From: Streptomyces buecherae
Lineage (GTDB): Bacteria > Actinomycetota > Actinomycetes > Streptomycetales > Streptomycetaceae
Assembly (NCBI RefSeq): GCF_014295035.1
Contig: NZ_CP060404.1
Coordinates: 4,248,501 to 4,312,500, forward strand
DNA: 64,000 bases
Direction: 5' to 3'
A model generated the notes under the pieces. The model did no database searches. It worked only from the letters and a program-made list of their open reading frames with translations, and was not told where the DNA came from. Position numbers and translations under genes: made by a program. This document shows positions 1 to 7,040 of the stretch, one piece after another (positions within the stretch are counted from its first letter, which is position 1; the number at the start of each line of letters is the position of its first letter).

Positions 1-1
1 G

Positions 2-1030
2 GAGCGGGGCGTGGCAGCGGCCAAGGTGACGACGTTGCCGCCGGGTGGCCAGTCCGAGGACGAGGCCGCCCCCGCGCAGCGCGTTTCACGTGAAACCGAG
101 GACGCGCCCGTCGAGGAGCCCGCGCCCCTGAAGGCCATGGATGACGGCCTGGGCGCGCACTTCGCGGAGTTGCCGCTGGACTCCATCACCACCAACCCTC
201 GGCAGCCGCGCACCGAGTTCGACGAGGACGCCCTCGCCGAGCTGGTGACCTCGATCCAGGAGGTCGGCCTCCTCCAGCCGATCGTGGTCCGCCAGGTGGG
301 CCCGGAGCGCTACGAGCTCATCATGGGCGAGCGGCGCTGGCGCGCCTGCCGTGAGGCGGGCCTGACGAAGATCCCAGCGATCGTCCGGGCGACCGACGAC
401 GAGAAGATGCTGCTGGACGCGCTGCTGGAGAACCTGCACCGCGCTCAGCTCAATCCGCTGGAAGAGGCCGCGGCCTACGACCAGTTGCTCCAGGACTTCA
501 ACTGCACGCACGACGAGTTGGCCGAGCGCATCGGACGCTCCCGCCCGCAGGTCACCAACACCCTGCGGCTGCTGCGTCTGTCGCCGTCGGTGCAGCGGCG
601 CGTGGCGGCCGGCGTGCTCTCGGCGGGGCACGCTCGGGCGCTGCTCTCGGTCGAGGACTCCGAGGAGCAGGACCGGCTGGCGCACCGCATCGTGGCGGAG
701 GGTCTGTCCGTCCGCGCGGTCGAAGAGATCGTCACCCTGATGGGCACGCAGCCGAACAGCACGCAGAAGGCCAAGCGGCCCCGGGCCGGGGCCAGGGTGT
801 CCCCGGCGCTGTCGGACCTGGCCTCGCGGCTGTCCGACCGCTTCGAGACCCGGGTGAAGGTCGACCTCGGCCAGAAGAAGGGGAAGATCGTGGTCGAGTT
901 CGCCTCGATGGACGATCTGGAGCGCATCCTCGGCACCCTGGCGCCGGGCGAGGGACGAGTGCTGGAGCAGCGCTCCGGCCCGGGGCAGACCGCGGAACAG
1001 CCGGCGGAGGACGATTCCTCCGCTGAGTAG
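2..1030 (+). CDS. parB: Chromosome-partitioning protein ParB (5' end outside window)
   Basis: CTP-dependent DNA clamp that loads at parS sites, spreads, and with ParA segregates origins during sporulation. The reading frame is open to the first bases of the window (E-R-G-V-A-A-A-K) and Streptomyces ParB normally has a further N-terminal stretch, so the true start lies upstream; a GTG at 11 is in frame but is probably internal. Visible parts: the ParB N-terminal domain from AELPLDSITTNPRQPR, the GERRWRA arginine patch (CTP/spreading motif) and ENLHRAQLNPLEEA, a helix-turn-helix around ERIGRSRPQVTNTLRLL, and a C-terminal dimerisation segment ending in an acidic tail. A parS site lies inside the gene, encoding V-S-R-E-T. 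parA is expected immediately to the left. Confidence 0.97.
   Translation, partial: ERGVAAAKVTTLPPGGQSEDEAAPAQRVSRETEDAPVEEPAPLKAMDDGLGAHFAELPLDSITTNPRQPRTEFDEDALAELVTSIQEVGLLQPIVVRQVGPERYELIMGERRWRACREAGLTKIPAIVRATDDEKMLLDALLENLHRAQLNPLEEAAAYDQLLQDFNCTHDELAERIGRSRPQVTNTLRLLRLSPSVQRRVAAGVLSAGHARALLSVEDSEEQDRLAHRIVAEGLSVRAVEEIVTLMGTQPNSTQKAKRPRAGARVSPALSDLASRLSDRFETRVKVDLGQKKGKIVVEFASMDDLERILGTLAPGEGRVLEQRSGPGQTAEQPAEDDSSAE
83..96. promoter_or_regulatory. parS site inside parB
   Basis: Exact 14-bp palindrome GTTTCACGTGAAAC, the Streptomyces ParB-binding sequence. It is read as V-S-R-E-T in the parB frame. Confidence 0.95.
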
Positions 1031-1040
1031 CACCCCGCCG

Positions 1041-1076
1041 GAGCGGGCCGTGCCCCGCCCGGGGCGCGGCCCGCTC
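1041..1076 (+). terminator. Terminator of parB
   Basis: Inverted repeat with 14-bp arms (1041-1054 and 1063-1076, one G:U pair) and an 8-nt loop, 11 bases after the parB stop. No U-run follows, as is usual in Streptomyces. Confidence 0.75.
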
Positions 1077-1289
1077 TGTGCGTGGCGGGCGGTACCGGGG
1101 CCATCTGCTCGTGGCTACGATGCGTACGAGCGGCGCGGCGACGCGCGGGCGCCCCGCCCACGGCGACCGACGGTGCGGGATCGCGTCCCGTGGGAGGCTG
1201 CCGTCGGCTTCGCGGGCCGCCTGCTCGGGCGTGGCGCACGGGTCGGCCGCACGGATCGCGGCCGACGAGGGAAGCGAGGAACTGGCTAC

Positions 1290-1907
1290 ATGGGGCGTCG
1301 GCTCGTACCGCTCACACTGGACAACCTCACGGACCTCCCCCAGCGCTGTCGCGCGTGCGTGTTCTGGGAACTCGACCCCGTCAGCGGCGAGGCGGCCGTC
1401 AGGGCCGGGCGCCCGGAGGTCGAGAAGGAAGCCTGGATCTCGGCCGTGCTGCTGGAGTGGGGCTCCTGCGGGCGCGTGGTCTACGTGGACGAGCTGCCGG
1501 TGGGCTTCGTGCTCTACGCGCCGCCGGCGTACGTGCCGCGTTCCCTGGCCTTTCCCACCAGCCCGGTGGGCGCCGACGCCGTGCAACTGATGACGGCGTG
1601 GCTGATGCCCGGATTCCAGGGACAGGGGCTCGGCCGGGTGATGGTGCAGACCGTGGCCAAGGACCTCATGCGGCGCGGAGTGAAGGCCATCGAGGCGTTC
1701 GGGGACGCGCGGTGGGAGGGGCCCGCCTGCGTGTTGCCGGCCGATCATCTGCTGGCGGTGGGCTTCAAGACCGTGCGACCGCACCCGCGCTACCCACGGC
1801 TGCGGCTTGAGTTGCGGACCACCATCTCCTGGAAGGAAGACGTGGAGCTGGCGCTGGATCGACTGCTGGGCGCCGTACAGAAGGAGCCGGTGCTGCGTCC
1901 GCTGTAG
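1290..1907 (+). CDS. GNAT-family N-acetyltransferase
   Basis: Predicted 205-residue acyltransferase of the GNAT fold; substrate unknown. The ATG at 1290 follows GGAAGCGAGGA, so the longer frame upstream is not used. The acetyl-CoA-binding signature is seen as LMPGFQGQGLGRVMVQTVAKDL (about residues 103-124), fitting the Q/R-x-x-G-x-G/A loop. N-terminal LDNLTDLPQRCRACVFWELDP is typical of the actinobacterial homologues located beside parB. It is bracketed by two strong terminators, so it is probably transcribed alone. In the syntenic S. coelicolor position a GNAT protein is also found. Confidence 0.88.
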   Translation: MGRRLVPLTLDNLTDLPQRCRACVFWELDPVSGEAAVRAGRPEVEKEAWISAVLLEWGSCGRVVYVDELPVGFVLYAPPAYVPRSLAFPTSPVGADAVQLMTAWLMPGFQGQGLGRVMVQTVAKDLMRRGVKAIEAFGDARWEGPACVLPADHLLAVGFKTVRPHPRYPRLRLELRTTISWKEDVELALDRLLGAVQKEPVLRPL

Positions 1908-1926
1908 GGGACCGCTCCCGCATGCG

Positions 1927-1962
1927 CGTGGGCCCGCTCCCCGTGGAGGGAGCGGGCCCACG
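1927..1962. terminator. Bidirectional terminator, GNAT gene / trxA
   Basis: Perfect inverted repeat with 14-bp arms (1927-1940 and 1949-1962) and an 8-nt loop between convergent genes. Confidence 0.85.
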
Positions 1963-1979
1963 ACGCACAGCGCGGTCGA

Positions 1980-2309
1980 CTAGCCGAGGAAGTCGGACAG
2001 GTCGCGCTCAAGGGCCGCCTTCGGCTTGGCGCCGACGATGGTCTTCACGACCTCGCCGCCCTGGTAGACGTTCATGGTCGGGATGGACATGACGCCGTAC
2101 TTGGCGGCCACGGCCGGGTTCTCGTCGATGTTGAGCTTGACGATCTCGATCTTGTCGCCGTGCTGCGCCGCGATGGCCTCAAGGGACGGGGCGATCTGGC
2201 GGCACGGGCCACACCACTCGGCCCAGAAGTCCACCAGCACGGGCTTCTTGTTCTTGATGACGTCCTCTTCGAAGGAGGCGTCGGTCACATGCTTCAGAGT
2301 GCCAGCCAC
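1980..2309 (-). CDS. trxA: Thioredoxin
   Basis: Cytoplasmic disulfide reductase of 109 residues, reduced by the adjacent TrxB with NADPH as electron source. The active site W-C-G-P-C is at about residues 32-36, with the cis-proline loop MSIPTM further on. Starts at GTG (2307-2309) behind GAGGA. It lies 46 bases downstream of trxB on the same strand, forming the trxB-trxA operon known from Streptomyces, and is therefore expected to respond to thiol-oxidative stress through the promoter upstream of trxB. Confidence 0.97.
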   Translation of the reverse strand: MAGTLKHVTDASFEEDVIKNKKPVLVDFWAEWCGPCRQIAPSLEAIAAQHGDKIEIVKLNIDENPAVAAKYGVMSIPTMNVYQGGEVVKTIVGAKPKAALERDLSDFLG

Positions 2310-2355
2310 GGCGTTTCCTCGTTTCGATGGTGCGGGGGCGGGAGGGATGGAGGGG

Positions 2356-3315
2356 TCAGACGGCGGCGGCCGGCGGCTCGTTGTCCGCGAGGCCGGCCAG
2401 GTAGCGCTCGGCGTCCAGGGCCGCGGAGCAGCCCGTGCCGGCGGCGGTGATCGCCTGACGGTAGGTGTGGTCCACGACGTCGCCGGCGGCGAAGACGCCC
2501 GGGAGGTTGGTGCGCGTGCTGGGGGCCTCGACCTGCAGGTAGCCCTCGTCGTCCAGGTCGAGCTGGCCCTTGAACAGGTCGGTGCGCGGGTCGTGGCCGA
2601 CCGCGATGAACAGGCCGGTCGCCGGAAGCTCGGAGAGCTCGCCCGTGTTGCGGTTCCGCAGCGTCAGGCTGGAGAGCTTGCTGTCGCCGTGGATCTCGGC
2701 GACCTCGCTGTCCCAGACGAAGGAGATCTTCGGGTCGGCGAAGGCGCGGTCCTGCATGGCCTTGGAGGCGCGCAGGGTGTCCCGGCGGTGCACGATCGTC
2801 ACGGACTTGGCGAACCGGGAGAGGAAGGTGGCCTCCTCCATGGCGGTGTCGCCGCCACCGATCACGGCGATGTCCTGGTCCCGGAAGAAGAACCCGTCAC
2901 AGGTCGCGCACCACGAGACGCCTCGTCCGGACAGCTCGTCCTCACGCGGCAGGCCGAGCTTGCGGTGCTGCGAGCCGGTGGTCACGATCACGGTCTTGGC
3001 CCGGTGCACGGTGCCGGCGGAGTCGGTGACCGTCTTGATGTCCTCGGTGAGGTCGACCGCGATGACGTCGTCCGGGATCAGCTCGGCGCCGAAGCGCTCG
3101 GCCTGGGCCCGCATGTTGTCCATGAGGTCCGGGCCCATGATGCCGTCACGGTAGCCGGGGAAGTTCTCCACGTCGGTGGTGTTCATCAGCGCACCCCCCG
3201 CGGTCACGGAACCCTCGAAGACCAGGGGCTTCAGCGCGGCTCGGGCCGTGTAGAGCGCGGCCGTGTAGCCGGCGGGCCCGGAACCGATGATGATCACGTT
3301 GCGGACGTCGCTCAC
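2356..3315 (-). CDS. trxB: Thioredoxin-disulfide reductase
   Basis: NADPH-dependent flavoenzyme that reduces thioredoxin. About 319 residues from a GTG at 3313-3315 preceded by AAGGAAG; the frame runs open further upstream but lacks a ribosome site there. FAD-binding GSGPAG near the N terminus, redox pair C-A-T-C at about residues 136-139 (SWCATCDG), NADPH-binding GGGDTAMEE, and C-terminal FAD motif FAAGDVVD. First gene of the trxB-trxA operon. A sequence fitting the SigR consensus stands 85 bases upstream. Confidence 0.97.
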   Translation of the reverse strand: MSDVRNVIIIGSGPAGYTAALYTARAALKPLVFEGSVTAGGALMNTTDVENFPGYRDGIMGPDLMDNMRAQAERFGAELIPDDVIAVDLTEDIKTVTDSAGTVHRAKTVIVTTGSQHRKLGLPREDELSGRGVSWCATCDGFFFRDQDIAVIGGGDTAMEEATFLSRFAKSVTIVHRRDTLRASKAMQDRAFADPKISFVWDSEVAEIHGDSKLSSLTLRNRNTGELSELPATGLFIAVGHDPRTDLFKGQLDLDDEGYLQVEAPSTRTNLPGVFAAGDVVDHTYRQAITAAGTGCSAALDAERYLAGLADNEPPAAAV

Positions 3316-3399
3316 GGGATGTCTTCCTTGTCTCTGCCGACGACGGATTGGGGGCAACCGACCGGCGATCGTTCCCGGAAAACTGCTGCCATCTCACCC

Positions 3400-3426
3400 A
3401 ACGGATACTACGGGGCCGGCATTCCC
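3400..3426 (-). promoter_or_regulatory. SigR-type promoter of trxB-trxA
   Basis: On the minus strand GGGAAT, an 18-base spacer, then GTT: an exact match to the SigR consensus GGAAT-N18-GTT. SigR control of trxBA is established in S. coelicolor; here the match is read directly from sequence. Confidence 0.85.
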
Positions 3427-3483
3427 GGGACGCCCGGGCTTCCGGCCGTGTTCGTGTGACGGACAGCGGGGTGGCCGGAACGC

Positions 3484-4479
3484 TCAGTCGCGGGCGAAGC
3501 TGCGCTGCAGCAGCACGGTCCCGGGCGGCGAGGGGGACTTCCGCACGCAGGCGGCGTCCACGACGAACGCGTCGACGCGCGAGTCGTCGCCCGGATGCGG
3601 CAGCAGCACCAGGTAGGCGGGGGTGCCGTTGAAGGAGTCTTCCCGCGCCGCGAGGGGCGTATCGGGGCGCTTGGTGGCCTGTTGGACGCACGAGGGCACG
3701 GTCGTGCCACTTCCGTCGAGCGGTGTGCGGGGAGTGGTGTTCGCGCCGACCTCGCCCGACGGATTCCGTGGCTTGCGGGTCTTTCCCTCCGCGGCGAGCA
3801 GGGCCCGCGCCTCGCCCTCCAGGGTGGCGGCGGTCAACATCGTGGCGCGGGTCTCGCCCTCCGTGGGGCGCTGCGGCGTTCCGTCGTCGGTGCCGTTCTG
3901 CACGAGGAAGGTGCCCACGCCGAGCACGGCAGCCGCGCACGCCGTACCGAGCAGGGCGGTGCGCCAGCGCCGGCCCCGCCCGGGACGGGGGCCGGGGGCC
4001 TGCCGGCCGGGTCCCGTGGTGGAGCGGGCGCGGCCCGGCGGGCGGTCGGGGCCGCCGGGCGTCGTTTCACGTGAAACACCGATCGGCTCGGCGGCCGTTT
4101 CACGTGAAACATCGCCGGCCTCGGTCCCGGAGGCGCCCCCGGACTCGGTCTCGGCGTCGGTCTCCCGTGCGTCGCCGCCCTCGTCCACGGCCGCGACGTC
4201 GGCCGGTTCGCGGTCGCCGGTCGTGGCGTCGAGCAGCGCCTCGGCGGCCAGGGCCGCGTCGATCCGGCCGGCGATGTCGGCGGGCATCCGCGCCGGGCCG
4301 GGCAGCGTGCCCAGGGCGCTGCGGATCTCCTCGAGCGAGGTGCGGACGTCCGCGCACAGCGCGCAGCCCGCGAGGTGCTCGCGCACGGGGCGCGCGCGGT
4401 CGGGCGGCAGGACCCCCTCGGTGAGCGCGGAGATTTCCGCGACCTCAGGGTGCTCGTCCGTGTCGGTCGTCGACGTCAC
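3484..4479 (-). CDS. Membrane anti-sigma factor partner of SigM, with two embedded parS sites
   Basis: 331 residues. The N-terminal anti-sigma zinc-finger type motif is visible (H-L-A-G-C-A-L-C, about residues 34-41), followed by an acidic low-complexity region, one transmembrane segment (ALLGTACAAAVLGVGTFLV, about residues 167-185) and an extracellular C-terminal domain. Its ATG overlaps the sigM stop by 4 bases (ATGA), so the two are translationally coupled. The cytoplasmic linker contains V-S-R-E-T twice, each encoded by a parS site. The role as the SigM antagonist is inferred from fold and coupling. Confidence 0.85.
   Translation of the reverse strand: MTSTTDTDEHPEVAEISALTEGVLPPDRARPVREHLAGCALCADVRTSLEEIRSALGTLPGPARMPADIAGRIDAALAAEALLDATTGDREPADVAAVDEGGDARETDAETESGGASGTEAGDVSRETAAEPIGVSRETTPGGPDRPPGRARSTTGPGRQAPGPRPGRGRRWRTALLGTACAAAVLGVGTFLVQNGTDDGTPQRPTEGETRATMLTAATLEGEARALLAAEGKTRKPRNPSGEVGANTTPRTPLDGSGTTVPSCVQQATKRPDTPLAAREDSFNGTPAYLVLLPHPGDDSRVDAFVVDAACVRKSPSPPGTVLLQRSFARD
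4064..4077. promoter_or_regulatory. parS site inside anti-sigma gene (1)
   Basis: Exact GTTTCACGTGAAAC; in the minus-strand frame it reads V-S-R-E-T. Confidence 0.95.
4097..4110. promoter_or_regulatory. parS site inside anti-sigma gene (2)
   Basis: Exact GTTTCACGTGAAAC, 33 bases (three helical turns, 11 codons) from the previous site, again read as V-S-R-E-T. Confidence 0.95.
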
Positions 4480-5165
4480 GCTCGCCCACCTCCGCCCTTC
4501 ACGGGATCTGTGTCGTTCGGCCCTGCCGGCGGTGAGACGGATGTCCCCTGCGCCCGGTTCCTTCCCCCGTCGAGATCGGAGCTATCCCGCTCCTTCGGGT
4601 GGAGATGGGACAGCAGGGGCAGCAGACGGGCGCGGCCCCGGGCGCAGCGGCTCTTGATAGTGCCGGTGGGCACGCCCAGCACCTTGGCCGCCTCCGCCAC
4701 GGGGTACCCCTGCATGTCCACGAGGACGAGGGCCGCGCGCTGGTCGGGCGGGAGCGTGCGCAGGGCCCGCAGCAGCTCGCGGTGGAGATCCTGGCGCTCC
4801 GCCGGGCCCGCGGCGGACTCCTGCGGTTCGAGGAGTTGCTCAAGCCGCTCGGTGTCGTCGGTGGGCGAGGTCTTGCGGGTGGCGGCCTTGCGGGCCCGGT
4901 CCAGGCAGGCGTTCACCGTGATCCGGTGCAGCCAGGTGGTGACGGCCGACTGGCCCCGGAACGTGTGCGCGGCCCGGTAGGCGGAGACCAGGGCGTCCTG
5001 AACGGCGTCCGCGGCCTCCTCGCGGTCGCCGAGGGTGCGCAGCGCCACGGCCCAGAGGCGGTCGCGGTGGCGCCGGACGATCTCGCTGAACGCGTCGGGG
5101 TCGCCCGCCACGTGGCGAGCCAGGAGCTCGCGGTCGTTCGCGTCGCCGTGCACGGCGTCGTGCAA
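4476..5165 (-). CDS. sigM: ECF RNA polymerase sigma factor SigM
   Basis: 229-residue extracytoplasmic-function sigma factor. Region 2 spans roughly residues 25-95 (FSEIVRRHRDRLWAVALRTLG, DAVQDALVSAYRAAHTFRG, WLHRITVN), and region 4 lies around residues 130-185 (LRTLPPDQRAALVLVDMQGY, VPTGTIKSRCARGRARL). The likely start is a TTG at 5163-5165 behind GAGGGGGG. The position between the pseudokinase/murJ block and trxB is the same as that of sigM in Mycobacterium tuberculosis and S. coelicolor. It is held in check by the coupled downstream membrane protein; target genes cannot be read from this window. Confidence 0.93.
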   Translation of the reverse strand: MHDAVHGDANDRELLARHVAGDPDAFSEIVRRHRDRLWAVALRTLGDREEAADAVQDALVSAYRAAHTFRGQSAVTTWLHRITVNACLDRARKAATRKTSPTDDTERLEQLLEPQESAAGPAERQDLHRELLRALRTLPPDQRAALVLVDMQGYPVAEAAKVLGVPTGTIKSRCARGRARLLPLLSHLHPKERDSSDLDGGRNRAQGTSVSPPAGPNDTDPVKGGGGRA

Positions 5166-5202
5166 CGGGAGCCCCCCTCTCGTGCCGGCCGCTTGACGTG
5201 GG

Positions 5203-6930
5203 TCAACCCGTGATCTTGATCTCCGAGATGCCCCCGCGGAAGCCGTCGGCGGAGCCGTCGCTGGGCAGTTCGGTGATGTGGATCAGTACGTATCGCGTTC
5301 GGACCGGCTTGTCGAGAGTGGCGTCGAGTTTGCTCTCCGCCGTCTTGAGCTTGGTCAGCTCCTGGGGGAAGTCCGCCAAGGCGGCGGGGGATGTCGCCGC
5401 CGGGTCCGCGGCGAGTACTTCGACCTTCTGCCCGGGTGCGTAGAAGTCAACCTGCACGCCCGCGACGTTCTTGGCGCTGCCGAGGTCGACGACGATGCCG
5501 CTGCCGTCCGACCGGTTCTTGAGGTTGCCGAAGTTGGCGTAGCCCTCGTAGCGCTTGGTGACCCAGGCGGTGCCGGGCTGTTGGTCGATGGCCGCGGAGA
5601 CCCTCTCCGCCGCCAACGGGGCGTCCAGCGGTGAGAACTCGGTGGCGTCCGCGAGCTTCAGCGGCTTGTGGGCCGGCTTCCTGGGGCGGCCGTCGTCCTT
5701 CTCGCCCTGGTTGTGGCCCGAGTCCCCCGGCTTGTTCTCCTCCTTGATCAGGATGTCCGCGAGCTGCCAGCTACCGAGCCCGATGGCCGCGATGAGCAGG
5801 CTGGAGACGGCCCACTTGAGCGCGCGGCCGGCGCGGCTCTGTAGTGGCGGTGGGGGCGGGGGCGGCGCGGGGGTGACCCGGACCGCGCCGTTTCCGCCGC
5901 GGGCCGGCGGCTGGGCGTAGGCGCCCTGTTGGTAGGTGGTGCGCTGGTAGGCCGGGGTCGCGGTGAACGACGGCTCCGGCGGGCGGATCCGCGGCATCTC
6001 GGCGACGGCCGCGGCCAACTCCGCCGGGGTGGTGCAGGGCAACTCCTGCCGGGAGGCGGTGGCACCGTCGTTGACCAGCGCCCGCATGGCGAGTTCGGAC
6101 AGGCCGCGGTGCACCCCCGCGCGCACCTGGTCGGGCGCGATGAGACCGACGCCCTTGGGGAGTCCGGCCAGGCCGTGCGCGTCGCTCTCGTACGGCCAGC
6201 GCTGGGTGAGGGCGGCGTAGAGCAGGGCGCCGATCGCCTCGGTGTCCGTGCGCTGGGGTTGGGGGGTGGTGATGCCGCGCAGGGCGGCCATGACGGCCAG
6301 GCCGCGGATGCGGTACTGGCCCGACTCGGTGCGCAGCACGGAGCTGGGCGTCAGCCGCAGGTGGGACAGGCCCTCGCGGTGGGCCGACGCCATGGCCTGG
6401 GAGACCTGGCTGACCAGTTGGTAGGCGTCGTGCGGCTCCAGCGCGCCGGTGGCGAGCACCGTGGTCAGCTCGGTGGCGTCGGAGATCCACTCGTGGACGA
6501 CGTAGACGAGGTCGTTGTCCTCGACGGCGTCCAGCACCTGGACGAAACGGGGGTCGCCGAGGAGCGCGGCGGAGCGGGCGGCGGCCAGGACGGGGCGGGC
6601 GCGGGGGTGGTCGGCGGGGAGGACGTGCACGCCGACGGCGCGGCGCAGTTTCTCGTCCACGGCACGCCAGCTGCTGAATCCGTCCAGACGGGTGACGCAC
6701 TCCTCCAAGCGGTAGCGTCTGGCGAGTTTGTGACCACTGTGCAGTTCGGGGGGGCTTGTATCGGCCGATGCGCTCTTGTCCGTCTCGACAGGGCGCGCGG
6801 TCTCTGTGGTGTTGCTGGCCTTCTGCTGGGCCTTAGCCTCGTCGGTCGTGGCCTTGTCCGCCTTGGCGGTAAGCGGCTCTCCGCCGCTGCTATCGGCCAC
6901 GTCGACGGCAGCCGTACTCCGGTCCGCCAC
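5203..6930 (-). CDS. Transmembrane pseudokinase with extracellular discoidin-like domain (MurJ partner candidate)
   Basis: About 575 residues from a GTG (6928-6930) placed 6 bases after AGGGA; an ATG at 6951 is an alternative. Order: disordered Thr/Ala/Glu-rich head; protein-kinase-like domain (about 90-345); Pro-rich juxtamembrane stretch with a run of nine prolines; one membrane helix (WAVSSLLIAAIGLGSW); extracellular beta domain resembling galactose-binding/F5-8C modules. The kinase core lacks catalytic motifs: HLRLTPSSVL replaces the H-R-D loop and RIRGL replaces D-F-G, so it should not phosphorylate. In M. tuberculosis the same pseudokinase, helix and sugar-binding-like domain are fused to the C terminus of MviN/MurJ; here they form a separate gene just downstream of murJ. 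Confidence 0.85.
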   Translation of the reverse strand: MADRSTAAVDVADSSGGEPLTAKADKATTDEAKAQQKASNTTETARPVETDKSASADTSPPELHSGHKLARRYRLEECVTRLDGFSSWRAVDEKLRRAVGVHVLPADHPRARPVLAAARSAALLGDPRFVQVLDAVEDNDLVYVVHEWISDATELTTVLATGALEPHDAYQLVSQVSQAMASAHREGLSHLRLTPSSVLRTESGQYRIRGLAVMAALRGITTPQPQRTDTEAIGALLYAALTQRWPYESDAHGLAGLPKGVGLIAPDQVRAGVHRGLSELAMRALVNDGATASRQELPCTTPAELAAAVAEMPRIRPPEPSFTATPAYQRTTYQQGAYAQPPARGGNGAVRVTPAPPPPPPPLQSRAGRALKWAVSSLLIAAIGLGSWQLADILIKEENKPGDSGHNQGEKDDGRPRKPAHKPLKLADATEFSPLDAPLAAERVSAAIDQQPGTAWVTKRYEGYANFGNLKNRSDGSGIVVDLGSAKNVAGVQVDFYAPGQKVEVLAADPAATSPAALADFPQELTKLKTAESKLDATLDKPVRTRYVLIHITELPSDGSADGFRGGISEIKITG

Positions 6931-7040
6931 CGTCGTTCCCTGCCTCCCCATACGTTGCGCCTGTTCCACGGCCACGACAATTGTGCCCACAGTCCGCCAC
7001 CCTGCACGACACGCGGTGGTGGACGATGGTTGTGCTGCGG

